The translations under genes and the position numbers were made by a program. Under the pieces are notes generated by a model. The model searched no databases and had not been told where the DNA came from. It worked only from the letters and a program-made list of their open reading frames with translations. Positions 9,732 to 18,799 of a DNA stretch of 34,546 bases are shown here, in pieces. Origin of the DNA: Naegleria lovaniensis (lineage: Eukaryota; Heterolobosea; Eutetramitea; Acrasida; Naegleriidae); contig NW_025407902.1 in the NCBI RefSeq assembly GCF_003324165.1, forward strand, positions 1 through 34,546, read 5' to 3'. Positions within the stretch are counted from its first letter, which is position 1. Every line of letters starts with the position of its first letter.

Positions 9732-10802
9732 ATGGAAGCTCTCAATTCATTCATTCATTACATACAGAACCATCAGTTAGTGGCCAAGGTTAAAGAAAAT
9801 TCATTGGTCCAGAGAGTGATCCAATCTGCCTTGTATACACTTTTGGCTTCCTATGCCGTGGTTGTACTCACACAATTACAACTCTTTTACAACACGATCA
9901 TTGCTCCTGTATTGGCAGGAAATAAAACCATCAAGGAACAGTTACAGTTAGCCTACAACGATTGGGTGATCGGAAAGCTCCTGAAGAATGATCTTGTCCA
10001 GAGTTGGTTGAAATTATTGAAAGAACAATATGAACGCGTCAAGAAGAATTTGCGAATTGAAGATTTCAGCAGTGTGGATCAAACATTGTGTACTGTATCA
10101 TCATGGGTCAGCCAAAACGTCATTGGAAGAAACGGATTGGATGTCTTGCTGAGTACTGTCTTCGAGGAAGCTACAAATAACAATACCTCTAAGAAACTTG
10201 TTTGGGTTGATTATGGTGCTCAATCCGATCTCTCCTTGATGGCCAACAAGTGTCGTGATGGCAATTTGAAGAGTAGTTTTAACAAGATTTACTTGATTGC
10301 AACATCCAAGAAGGCTTTAGAGAAGGCTCAACAACAAGCTGCCACTTTGAATTTGAGTGATGATTTGGTTCAAGTCGTGGAACAAGATCCAGTCTCCTAC
10401 CGATTGCCAAATAATTTGAAAGCTGATATTGTCACTTTGAGCTATTCATTGACAAACTCAACAACTTCATTGAATTGGATTGAATTGTTGGAAAATATTA
10501 AGACTAATGTGTTGAAGGAAGAGAATGGTGTTTTAGGTGTTGCTGACTTGTATGTTTCAAGAAGAAAGCCAGAAGCTGGAGCAAGACAACACAGTCTCAT
10601 CACTCGTGCCTTGTGGCCTTTGTTGTTGAATTGGGGACTTCAACTCTCTGTGAATGCTGACCATTTGCCATACCTGGAAAATCATTTTGACGGTGTTCAT
10701 GTTGAGGAAAATATGGCAAGAATTCCTCTCGTTTCTAGTCTCACTTGTGGAATTGTACGTGTGCCTTATTACTTGTTTGTTGCCACTACAAAGCAAGAAT
10801 AA
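9732..10802 (+). CDS. Betaine-lipid synthase (BTA1/BtaB) methyltransferase-like protein, SAM site degenerate
   Basis: The ATG at 9732 gives 356 residues. In BTA1, the enzyme for the betaine lipid DGTS, one half is a SAM methyltransferase. This protein follows that half along its length: a strand where WVDxGGGTG is expected (here WVDYGAQSDLS), KIYLIATSKKALEKA where the VDLSPS strand lies, ADIVTLSYSLTNS, GVLGVADLYVSRR, an LITRALWPLLLNWG segment, DHLPYLENHFDG and VPYYLFVA. The glycine-rich SAM loop is lost and the acidic residue after strand 2 is absent, so methyl transfer is doubtful. An N-terminal hydrophobic segment (about residues 31-60) may anchor it. The partner half (homoserine transferase) is not next to it. 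The family match rests on recalled motifs and should be tested by profile search. Confidence 0.66.
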   Translation: MEALNSFIHYIQNHQLVAKVKENSLVQRVIQSALYTLLASYAVVVLTQLQLFYNTIIAPVLAGNKTIKEQLQLAYNDWVIGKLLKNDLVQSWLKLLKEQYERVKKNLRIEDFSSVDQTLCTVSSWVSQNVIGRNGLDVLLSTVFEEATNNNTSKKLVWVDYGAQSDLSLMANKCRDGNLKSSFNKIYLIATSKKALEKAQQQAATLNLSDDLVQVVEQDPVSYRLPNNLKADIVTLSYSLTNSTTSLNWIELLENIKTNVLKEENGVLGVADLYVSRRKPEAGARQHSLITRALWPLLLNWGLQLSVNADHLPYLENHFDGVHVEENMARIPLVSSLTCGIVRVPYYLFVATTKQE

Positions 10803-10958
10803 TTTTCTCTCACTGGTTTTCAATAATTGTTGAGTACACAATATATGTAAATAAGAGTTATGTCATTATGATTCTCTCTCTTTAATGTCCAAAACAACAA
10901 AAATGAGAGTCAAAAATACGACCATGGTTACTTTTTCAAAAGTTCTAAGAATGGAACC

Positions 10959-11951
10959 TTAAAGTTTATTGCGATTGAATCGAGGTGTTGTTGGTTGGAA
11001 GAGACTCTTGTTTCTTGGTGAAGTAATCTTTGAGGGCGAAGACGATGACGAAATGTAAGGTACCTTTGAAAAAGACGAGGATCGTCTACTATAGGTCTGT
11101 GCAGAACCTTGCTCCTTCACCGACCGTCGATCCATGGACTTTCGATCCATGGATGATCTTCTCTCCATCGATTTCCGTTCACCACTGAATGAACCTCTCC
11201 GTATCACACCGCCTGCACTCGACACACTCGTATCCGACCGATCGGATGTAAAGGAGGTTCGTTTGAGATTGGGCTGTGATTGAGGTCTCACGAGTGGTAC
11301 GGAAGTGGGCTGAACAATTTTCACTCCCATCTCCTTTCCCAGTACATAATCGACAATTCGAATCTGTACACGTCTCTCTCCCACTGCAATGGCAAGACCA
11401 ATACCTTTCCCTTTCAAGATTTTACTTCCTGCGAATATGAGATTGTGTGTTTTCAACGGCAGTGTATCGGTCAGGTACGTGGTGCAAGACACTGGCTCCG
11501 ATGCCTTACCTCGAATGACTGAGACATCGACCAACAATTCGTCCTGAATCCATATAATTCTACAATCGGCAGGGCACGTTTCTCCCTCCTTGAGTATGAT
11601 CAAATCTCCATATACGATATGCTGAGTATCAATCTCGATTTCTCTTCCTTCTCGAATAACTGTAGCCACTTGAGGAAGTAAATTAAGGAAAGCTTCCATA
11701 TAATGATCTCGTTTGCTGAGAGGTTTCTTCAGGAGGCCACAAAAGAAAGTCTCGGGAACAGGCCTCTCCAGTGCATTATGAACACCCTCATTGATTAAGG
11801 ATTCTACTTGTTTCGGCCTCACTCCCAGACTCGACGGTATATTTAACAAATTGATATTACTGTGAGGAAAGAATGTATTGCTTAGAGTTTTTAAATCGTA
11901 TGTGTGCTCTTGAATGTCTACAAAATAATAGAGCTGATCTTTGGCTAACAT
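10959..11951 (-). CDS. Free-standing P-type ATPase actuator-domain protein
   Basis: The first ATG in frame is at 11951 (the open frame begins at a TTG six bases earlier), giving 330 residues. Residues about 35-205 follow the N-terminal segment and actuator domain of Na,K-ATPase-type (P2) pumps: LGVRPKQVESLINEGVHNAL, YMEAFLNLLPQVATVIREG, IVYGDLIILKEG, CPADCRII, then LPLKTHNLIFAGSKILKGKG. The two helices that normally lie between these blocks are missing, as are the phosphorylation (DKTGT) and nucleotide domains and all later helices. The TGES loop, which removes the phosphate in active pumps, reads RGKAS here, so the key Glu is gone. Residues about 220-330 are a Ser/Arg-rich tail with repeated RRSS/RKS motifs resembling kinase sites. 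It is probably soluble and regulatory or vestigial. Confidence 0.75.
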   Translation of the reverse strand: MLAKDQLYYFVDIQEHTYDLKTLSNTFFPHSNINLLNIPSSLGVRPKQVESLINEGVHNALERPVPETFFCGLLKKPLSKRDHYMEAFLNLLPQVATVIREGREIEIDTQHIVYGDLIILKEGETCPADCRIIWIQDELLVDVSVIRGKASEPVSCTTYLTDTLPLKTHNLIFAGSKILKGKGIGLAIAVGERRVQIRIVDYVLGKEMGVKIVQPTSVPLVRPQSQPNLKRTSFTSDRSDTSVSSAGGVIRRGSFSGERKSMERRSSMDRKSMDRRSVKEQGSAQTYSRRSSSFSKVPYISSSSSPSKITSPRNKSLFQPTTPRFNRNKL

Positions 11952-12619
11952 TTTCAACCAATTATTATTATTATTATTGTTAGGAGGAGGTGTTACGAGA
12001 CAAATTCAATGAGGATATGTAAGATGAAGATACACCACTGATGATGGATAAAATACAAGAAGAAGATGAAAGGTAAGAGAGGATCTAGAAAATCAATGAG
12101 CTTTGCGTCAGATGATTTCTCTACCACCCTCGTATAGTAGCAGGTGCCCTAATGTATTTCGGAAATTAAGGGTAAAACTCTCTCGTGCGTACCACAGATA
12201 GAACGTGATCAAGCGTGGTGAAATGAAAACGGTCACCGCGAGAACGAATTTTCTTTTGGATCGGGAAAATGAAACGTAACGACCAAATGTTGAGCAAGAG
12301 TTCTCTATCTCTGTTCATGCTGTGAGGAGGCTATATTGTAAATTTTCCAAAGCCTCATACAATTTGAATAGCTCGTACTCAATGTTATCCATGTTTCATG
12401 TCCAGATCATCGTTACGAACAAGATTATCATTTAACAAGTTCAATTAGAGGTTCTTCCTAGGATTCCAAATCCTTAATTGTGTCTTCAAGAACTTTTTCT
12501 TCCAAAGGCTTATCATCAAAGAAACAACTCGTTCATCGATTCTACGTAGCATGAAAAGACGTATCTTGAACAAGTTTCTCAATAACAGATAATAATTTAT
12601 TGAAATACACATCTACGAT
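11952..12619. other. Intergenic region, no gene seen
   Basis: These 668 nt separate the actuator-domain gene from the 3' end of the propeller gene, both on the minus strand. An ATT trinucleotide run lies near 11966-11983, just upstream of the actuator-domain start. I found no tRNA-like sequence and no convincing ORF. The region presumably holds the promoter and leader of the actuator-domain gene. Confidence 0.55.
12596..12601 (-). terminator. Candidate poly(A) signal AATAAA
   Basis: Read on the minus strand, AATAAA lies about 20 nt past the stop codon of the propeller gene. Position and sequence fit a polyadenylation signal, although the hexamer is common in AT-rich DNA. Confidence 0.35.
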
Positions 12620-13726
12620 TTAATTCAATTGCAAATCAGTAGACAAATCCACAACTGTCAACCATGGAAGCAAGACTGACCCAAGATACATCTTTCCCTC
12701 ATGAACATCAGCCTCAGAAACTTGAGAAACAAACGTAGAAGTTCTATCCACATAAACAGAGATGACTCTTCCATGTCTATCCAACTTTTTAACCAATCCC
12801 ATGACTGGAACCATATTCAGTGCCGTCAATGGAGGAACATGTTTTAAAAAGATATTCTTAATATTGATTGAAGATTGCACAGCAGTGACATCAGCATTGG
12901 TTTCAGCATACAATCCAACCAAAAAGTTTCCATCTTCATCAGTCTTAATATTATCAGGATATCCACCAATATCTTCAACAAAGACAACATTGGTTCCAGC
13001 TTTGCGACCAGTCAAGTAATATTTTCTAATTCTTCGTTCAGAACATTCATTAATGACAAGGAAGGAATGGTCCGATGACAATGCAATTCCATTTCCAAAT
13101 CGTAAATCAGAAATGACCAATTGCAACTCACCAGTTTCAACATGGAATTTGAATAATCTTGAATCGGCACTGTTGGCCAACACAATGCTTACAAATTGCA
13201 TTCTCGAAAAAGCCAACGACGAATCTGTAAAGTAAATGGTCTTTCCATCGGGCATGACGACGACAGAATTAACCATCTTGATTGGCACTCCTTGATATGA
13301 ATTGACCAACACTTGAACCTGTGAAGGATTATTGAATGAAATACGTAAAATTCCCTTATAAGCATCAGCAACAATTAAATTACGATCATGGTCAAAGGTA
13401 AGACCTAACACTCGACCACAAATAGGTTCGTTCCATACACTGAGTCCACATGTCGCTCTTGTTGTGGCATTCAAAGATGGAACGCTGTAAGCAAATACTG
13501 TGGATTCTCCAGAGGTGACATTTACTCTTCGAATACTTCCATCAGCAATACCAGTGTAGAGGATATCTTGGTCAACTAAATCCCAAGCAAAACTTTCTGG
13601 TCCTGTTAAGACTCCTAGACCAATCTTTCTTGAATTGATAAAGGTTTTCTCTCGTATACGAGTTGCAGAAACCATCATCACTGCAAGGATGAGAAGTGAA
13701 ACAAGAGTGGCGCAAGTGGACTTCAT
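12620..13726 (-). CDS. Strictosidine-synthase-like / APMAP-like secreted beta-propeller
   Basis: The 368-residue protein starts with a clear signal peptide (about residues 1-21, ending near VSA). It then follows the six-bladed propeller of the strictosidine-synthase-like/APMAP family: GPESFAWD, ICGRVLGLTFDHDRNLIVADAYKG, GKTIYFTDSS, the hallmark DLRFGNGIALSSDHSFLVI, RIRKYYLTGRKAG, and GGYPDNIKTDEDGNFLVGL. True strictosidine synthase has a catalytic Glu for the Pictet-Spengler reaction; most family members, including APMAP, act as arylesterase-like or unknown hydrolases, so alkaloid synthesis should not be assumed. A Cys pair (about residues 93 and 102) may form the family disulfide. The protein probably acts in the secretory pathway or outside the cell. 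No intron is needed. Confidence 0.88.
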   Translation of the reverse strand: MKSTCATLVSLLILAVMMVSATRIREKTFINSRKIGLGVLTGPESFAWDLVDQDILYTGIADGSIRRVNVTSGESTVFAYSVPSLNATTRATCGLSVWNEPICGRVLGLTFDHDRNLIVADAYKGILRISFNNPSQVQVLVNSYQGVPIKMVNSVVVMPDGKTIYFTDSSLAFSRMQFVSIVLANSADSRLFKFHVETGELQLVISDLRFGNGIALSSDHSFLVINECSERRIRKYYLTGRKAGTNVVFVEDIGGYPDNIKTDEDGNFLVGLYAETNADVTAVQSSINIKNIFLKHVPPLTALNMVPVMGLVKKLDRHGRVISVYVDRTSTFVSQVSEADVHEGKMYLGSVLLPWLTVVDLSTDLQLN

Positions 13727-14553
13727 TCGAATGAATTAATTTTTTTGTCTTAATACTTGAGGAAACTGTTGTGCTGAATTTTGAGGTAAATTTTATCCAA
13801 GTTATGTTTCTCATGATGCTGGTTATAAATGTAAAGTAACCCATCAAACGTCCATGATTGAGCGGTAAGACTTGCCATGATAACATTTAAAGACATTGAA
13901 CTTGATGCCTTATTTAATAGTTCGTTTATATTGTGTAACCATTTCTGTACCACCTGTATACAATGGTGATGGTTACACAATATCAACGAACTATTAAATA
14001 AGGCATCAAGAGCCGAGGGCCCTCAGCATCTCTCTTTTTGCAATACAGAGCTTATTTTACAACTACAGATAGAACATTTAAAAAGACAGATGTGCAGGGA
14101 CTGAATCAGAGATGTGGACCCTTTCGTTGTGAGAGTTGTTGTGACTTGAAATATTTGCAGATGACTCTTAACCAATCCCAAACATTATTTCTGAGGCTCT
14201 GGAATAGAGGTCATTTAAACACTAGAGCTTGATGATTGGATGAGTCGCACACCATATATTAGTGGGCACAAATGGACGTCTTGGACTTTGGCTCAAAGAC
14301 CTTTATCGCCAAAAAATTCACGGTCTATAGGCGGTCCTATCCACCGAACCCAATATTGTCAAGTCAAGGTTAAAGAAAAAACTATCATTCCGTGCCAAAT
14401 TAATGTGAGGTGTCAATAAACACATCAGACAAAATTCTACTCAATAACCAAACTCAATAATCATTGAATGGACTTCCAAAGCTTTAAAAGATGCTCCAGA
14501 TTCAATTGTGGTGATTTAAAGGCGTTACAGCCTTGCAGTTTACAGAGAAAAAA
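13727..14553. other. Divergent intergenic region carrying a foldback element
   Basis: This 827-nt gap lies between the minus-strand propeller gene and the plus-strand kelch gene, so it should contain both promoters. It holds the long inverted repeat at 13901-14010 (separate entry). Short ORFs at 13750-13986 and 14038-14232 are not convincing. The rest (14011-14553) shows no tRNA-like fold or known motif. Confidence 0.55.
13901..14010. repeat. 42-bp inverted repeat (foldback / MITE-like)
   Basis: The arms are 13901-13942 and 13969-14010. Each is 42 bp, and they are reverse complements except for one mismatch (T at 13926 against G expected). The loop of 26 nt (13943-13968) contains a further short ACCATT/AATGGT pairing option. 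The arms end sharply at both sides. I see no target-site duplication and no ORF inside, so a non-autonomous foldback transposon is possible but not shown; a structured RNA or a recent palindromic duplication would look the same. Confidence 0.9.
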
Positions 14554-16080
14554 ATGGCTACCCTCGATCAGGAGACATCATCCCTCACAGGCAATGTTTC
14601 CCTCAACGAAGAAAGATCATCTCTTCATTCTAGCAATAACGTTTCAGGAGATGAACGGCCCATTATCAGTACAATGAGCAACGTTGGAGAAGGCCCCGAA
14701 TACTTTCTCATGTCATTGATACAAGATGAGGAACTCGCTTATATGTATGGGGGTGAAAATAATAATGGCTTGCTTTCGAATGTTTTTCATGTTCTGGACC
14801 CTCACCTTCAACAATTTAAACAAGTTTCATGGAAGACGCTCCCACGTATGCATGACTTGCCACCAAAAGTTGAAGGTCACTCCTTGTCCCTGATTAAGGT
14901 CGGGGACAAGAAGGAACTATTTTTGTTCGGAGGGCTTGACAATATGCGAACGAATGGTTATGGAAATACTCTGTACGCTCTTGATGTGAATGATATGAAA
15001 TGGGAAATTGTACAGGCATCGAATATACATGAAATTCGGGGAAGAAGGCAACACGCGGCTGCGAGTGTAGGAAGCAAAATCTATATTTTTGGTGGAGAAA
15101 TGATGACAGACAATAACGACACTAAATTGCTAGATGATTTGATTGTATTCGATCGGGAAAGTTGTACATGGAATGTAGTTGAATTGGACTTCCAGGAAAG
15201 TAATCTGAAACCTCCTCCATTACGTGGCCACACCATGGTTTTTGATGGAAATTCCAATCTTTATGTCTTCGGAGGAAAAACAGAAGGCTCGTTGTACAGT
15301 GGTCAATTGTGGCAGTTTAACGTGGACAAAAGGCAGTGGGGCCTCATTAAGCCTAATGACGAGGGAATCAAACCAAAAGGTAGAGAAATGCATTCGGCTG
15401 TGCTTCACGAAAATGTGATATATTTTTATGGAGGATGGTCACAAGGAGGACCAACTAACGATCTGCTTTCATTCAACTTGGAAGATGGAGTATGGAAACA
15501 ATGGAAGCACTCATTATCACATACAAAGGACTCAGTTCGGTTTGGACATTGTTCTTGCCTTGTTAACTCTAATCAACTCTTAATACTTGGAGGAAGAAAT
15601 CACTTGTTCCAAAATCAACAAGGTGTATTGACAATTTCTTTGCAAAAGAGTAGTATGGAAGAAATAGCAGAGAAGAGTACCCAAGTGTTCAAATTGAATA
15701 TTCCACAAGTTATTGAACTGGAGCCAGACGAAAAGGTCTTGATGGAGCAAAGCATGCTTTCAAAGCTGGATGCACTTGACGTGACCAAGTACAAGCTCAT
15801 GTTTCATGAACTCACCGAGCAGCAAATTAAGGTGTACGATGAACTTGCAATTGTTCTTGCCACCCAAGCAGAAACAGTGAAGGAAGTCAAGCAGTTGTTG
15901 GAACAACAGTCAAAGATATGCTCGGCCGAGCAACACACTCATACCTCATCAACACTTGAAACTCTTCAGTTAACTGCTCATGATACATGCTCAAAGTCAC
16001 CCGTCGCTGATGCTCATGTCTCCGTCACTGCATCTCCAAGCAAAACAAACAAGAAGAACAAGAAAAAGAAGAAAAAATAG
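14554..16080 (+). CDS. Kelch-repeat protein with C-terminal helical region and poly-Lys tail
   Basis: The open frame begins at a TTG at 14533; the first ATG is 14554, giving 508 residues. From about residue 105 to 365 there are at least five kelch repeats, each with a hydrophobic strand ending in two glycines: ELFLFGGLD, KIYIFGGEM, NLYVFGGKT, VIYFYGGWS and QLLILGGRN, followed by the usual Tyr/Leu and Trp positions (LDVNDMKWEIV, FDRESCTWNVV). This predicts a beta-propeller that binds proteins. Residues about 400-455 look helical (LTEQQIKVYDELAIVLATQ, VKEVKQLLEQQ). The last 15 residues are almost all Lys and Asn, which could bind nucleic acid or acidic surfaces. No BTB, F-box or other partner domain is visible. 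Confidence 0.88.
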   Translation: MATLDQETSSLTGNVSLNEERSSLHSSNNVSGDERPIISTMSNVGEGPEYFLMSLIQDEELAYMYGGENNNGLLSNVFHVLDPHLQQFKQVSWKTLPRMHDLPPKVEGHSLSLIKVGDKKELFLFGGLDNMRTNGYGNTLYALDVNDMKWEIVQASNIHEIRGRRQHAAASVGSKIYIFGGEMMTDNNDTKLLDDLIVFDRESCTWNVVELDFQESNLKPPPLRGHTMVFDGNSNLYVFGGKTEGSLYSGQLWQFNVDKRQWGLIKPNDEGIKPKGREMHSAVLHENVIYFYGGWSQGGPTNDLLSFNLEDGVWKQWKHSLSHTKDSVRFGHCSCLVNSNQLLILGGRNHLFQNQQGVLTISLQKSSMEEIAEKSTQVFKLNIPQVIELEPDEKVLMEQSMLSKLDALDVTKYKLMFHELTEQQIKVYDELAIVLATQAETVKEVKQLLEQQSKICSAEQHTHTSSTLETLQLTAHDTCSKSPVADAHVSVTASPSKTNKKNKKKKKK

Positions 16081-16258
16081 TTGTGGATTGCATCTAAAAA
16101 GACATTATCCGTATAACGTAATGGCTTAATGAACATGTGCGTTTTCATTCAACTTGTCTCTAATAATAATCGTTCAAGATTCTGCGCATCAAACTTTGCA
16201 CCATCGTTGCATTAAATTGTAAAATTCCGTCATCGCTTTTTTTCAAATCCAAAAAAAA

Positions 16259-18415
16259 ATGATTAACAGCAGCACATCATCGGCTTCGAGCAAAGCTAGA
16301 GGTAAAACCTCAACCAAGGAAGCCTACGAACAAATCGGTAAGAAACTCCACGAAAAGAAATTGTTGATGGCAACCTTGAAGGATGAAATTACCGTATTAA
16401 AGAACCAAAATCCTATAGACAAGGATGCGATCAAGAAAAAGGGAAAGGAAATTGATGATTTGAACACAGAAATTAGTCAAATCACCAAAGAATGGAATAG
16501 AGCAAATCCGGACAAGCTTCACATTGACCCCGAGGAATTTAACGAATTGCTCACAAGAAGATTCTTTGTTGTTCCTTCCTTTGAAATTTATGGTGGTGTG
16601 GCTGGTTTGTATGATTATGGTCCACCAGCTTGTGCCATCAAAGCCAACCTTTTGGACCTGTGGCGAAAACACTTTGTCATTGAAGAAAATATGCTCGAGG
16701 TCGATTGCAGTTCATTGACTGTAGAGCCTGTTTTTATTGCTTCCGGACACGTACAACGATTTGCTGACTGGATGGTCAAGGATGTGCTCACAAATGAATG
16801 CTTCCGTGCTGACAAGCTCGTCGGTGAATTCATTGACACTCAGTTAGAGAAGAACCCAAACTTGTCTCAGGAAACTGCTGAAGAATACCATTTGGTCAAG
16901 AAGAAGATTGACGACTATGATGGAAAGGGTCTCGATGAATTGATCAAAAAATATGGCATCAAGAGTCCAACAACTGGTAACGAGTTATCAGAGGCATATC
17001 CATTCAATTTGATGTTCTCGACACCAATTGGTCCAACTGGTAAAGTGAAGGGTTACCTTCGTCCAGAGACAGCACAAGGTATTTTTGTCAATTTCAAGCG
17101 TTTACTTGAATACAACGGTAAACAAATGCCTTTTGCTTCCGCTCAAATTGGTCAAGCTTTCAGAAATGAAATTTCTCCAAGATCTGGTTTGCTCAGAGTA
17201 AGAGAATTCACATTGGCAGAAATTGAACACTTCTTGAACCCAGAACGAGATGTGCATCCAAAATTGGAACAAGTTAAGCACATCAGAGTGCCATTCTTCT
17301 CACGTGAAAACCAAACTCAAGGTTTATCACCAATTGAAATGACAATTGAAGAAGCATTGGAAAAGAAATGGCTCACCAGTTTCACACACGCTTATTATAT
17401 TGCTAGAGTTAAAATGTTCATGGATCAATGCGGAGTTTTGCCAGGTGCCATTAGATTCCGTCAACATTTGGCCAACGAAATGGCTCACTATGCTCGTGAC
17501 TGTTGGGATTGCGAATTGTTGACATCTTATGGTTGGATTGAAGTGGTCGGTATTGCCAATAGATCTTGCTACGATTTGGAACGCCACTCTGAGCATTCCA
17601 AGAACGAACTTGTTGCATACGAAACATTTGACAAGCCAATTATTGAAGAATATATTGCCGTTGAACCAGTCAAGCAAAAGATTGGTAAGATTTTGAAAAA
17701 GGATCAAGAACCAGTCATTGAATATTTGACTTCGCTTCCTGATGAAAAGAAGCTTGAACTTCAACGTGAATTGGACCAGACTGGTAAGATTACTATCCGT
17801 GTGCCTGAACTAGACCGAGATGTTGAACTTACAAGTGATTTGATTTCATTCCCAAAGCGTGAGAACAAGATTCAAGGTACACACTACAATCCTGCAGTTA
17901 TTGAACCATCCTTTGGTATTGGTCGTATTATTTATTGTCTCCTCGAACATAGCTACTGGGTGAGACCAAAGCAAGAACACACGGATGAAGACAAACTGCA
18001 AAGATGCGTCTTGTCACTTCCACCAGTGATTGCTCCCTACAAGGTTGTCGTTTTACCAAAGTTACAAAATTCAGAGTACGAACCAGTTGTTGCCAAGCTC
18101 CAAAAACTACTCTCAAGAAATGGTATCAGCTACCGTGTTGACACTGCCAATCAAAACATTGGTAAGAGATACGCTCGTGCCGATGATATTGGTATTCCAT
18201 TTGCCGTCACTGTTGACGATGGCAGCGTGAGCGACGACACTGTCACAATCAGAGAACGTGACTCGTGTGAGCAAGTCATTGTGCCAATGAATGAAGTGGT
18301 CTCTGTGCTCACCAATCTCATTGATAGCAACAAGACATGGGAAGAAATTAAACAACAATATCCAGAGCAAAAGCAAACTGCCTCAGATAAGGTTGGTAAG
18401 AAACAAGTCAAATAA
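16259..18415 (+). CDS. GARS1: Glycyl-tRNA synthetase, eukaryotic cytosolic type
   Basis: This 718-residue class II synthetase attaches glycine to tRNA-Gly. Residues about 20-75 form a helical, Lys-rich leader that may be a WHEP-like tRNA-binding hairpin. The catalytic core starts at RRFFVVPSFEIYGGVAGLYDYGP. Motif 2 is seen in QIGQAFRNEISPRSGLLRVR and motif 3 in VIEPSFGIGRIIYCLLEH. The anticodon-binding domain begins near LPPVIAPYKVVVLPK. Length matches the family (human GARS1 is slightly longer). The ATG at 16259 follows a short A-rich run and is followed by a Ser-rich sequence with no clear mitochondrial presequence. If this is the only copy, mitochondrial enzyme would need an alternative start. 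No intron. Confidence 0.97.
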   Translation: MINSSTSSASSKARGKTSTKEAYEQIGKKLHEKKLLMATLKDEITVLKNQNPIDKDAIKKKGKEIDDLNTEISQITKEWNRANPDKLHIDPEEFNELLTRRFFVVPSFEIYGGVAGLYDYGPPACAIKANLLDLWRKHFVIEENMLEVDCSSLTVEPVFIASGHVQRFADWMVKDVLTNECFRADKLVGEFIDTQLEKNPNLSQETAEEYHLVKKKIDDYDGKGLDELIKKYGIKSPTTGNELSEAYPFNLMFSTPIGPTGKVKGYLRPETAQGIFVNFKRLLEYNGKQMPFASAQIGQAFRNEISPRSGLLRVREFTLAEIEHFLNPERDVHPKLEQVKHIRVPFFSRENQTQGLSPIEMTIEEALEKKWLTSFTHAYYIARVKMFMDQCGVLPGAIRFRQHLANEMAHYARDCWDCELLTSYGWIEVVGIANRSCYDLERHSEHSKNELVAYETFDKPIIEEYIAVEPVKQKIGKILKKDQEPVIEYLTSLPDEKKLELQRELDQTGKITIRVPELDRDVELTSDLISFPKRENKIQGTHYNPAVIEPSFGIGRIIYCLLEHSYWVRPKQEHTDEDKLQRCVLSLPPVIAPYKVVVLPKLQNSEYEPVVAKLQKLLSRNGISYRVDTANQNIGKRYARADDIGIPFAVTVDDGSVSDDTVTIRERDSCEQVIVPMNEVVSVLTNLIDSNKTWEEIKQQYPEQKQTASDKVGKKQVK

Positions 18416-18799
18416 AATCTCTTCTCGATTTCAGAGTTTATGAATGACAGGATCACGAGCATCTATCTCTCTCGGTACACAACCGAAAAAACTGTAAAAT
18501 TCAAACCGCGTAAATTATAATAATTTTTTGAAAAATATTCATAAAAACGAATTCTTTACTGTGGTTGGATCAACTGACATCAGTGCCGGAGAGGAATTTT
18601 GTTGATTCTCAAAGTGTTCAATCTGAACAACGTTACAAACGAGTGGTGCAATCATTGATTAACGTTGAAATTTCAAAACAACTGTTGTCGACAGATCCGA
18701 TATCGGAATCATCATCACGTACTATTTATGAAATTACTTTTGATTCACAAAACACGTCTTTATTTTCAGAATCAGATACAAAACATTGTAAATTAATCC

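Noticed and set aside
13750-14232. Short ORFs on both strands around the foldback
   Set aside because: They run through the inverted repeat arms or unremarkable AT-rich DNA and have no protein-like pattern.
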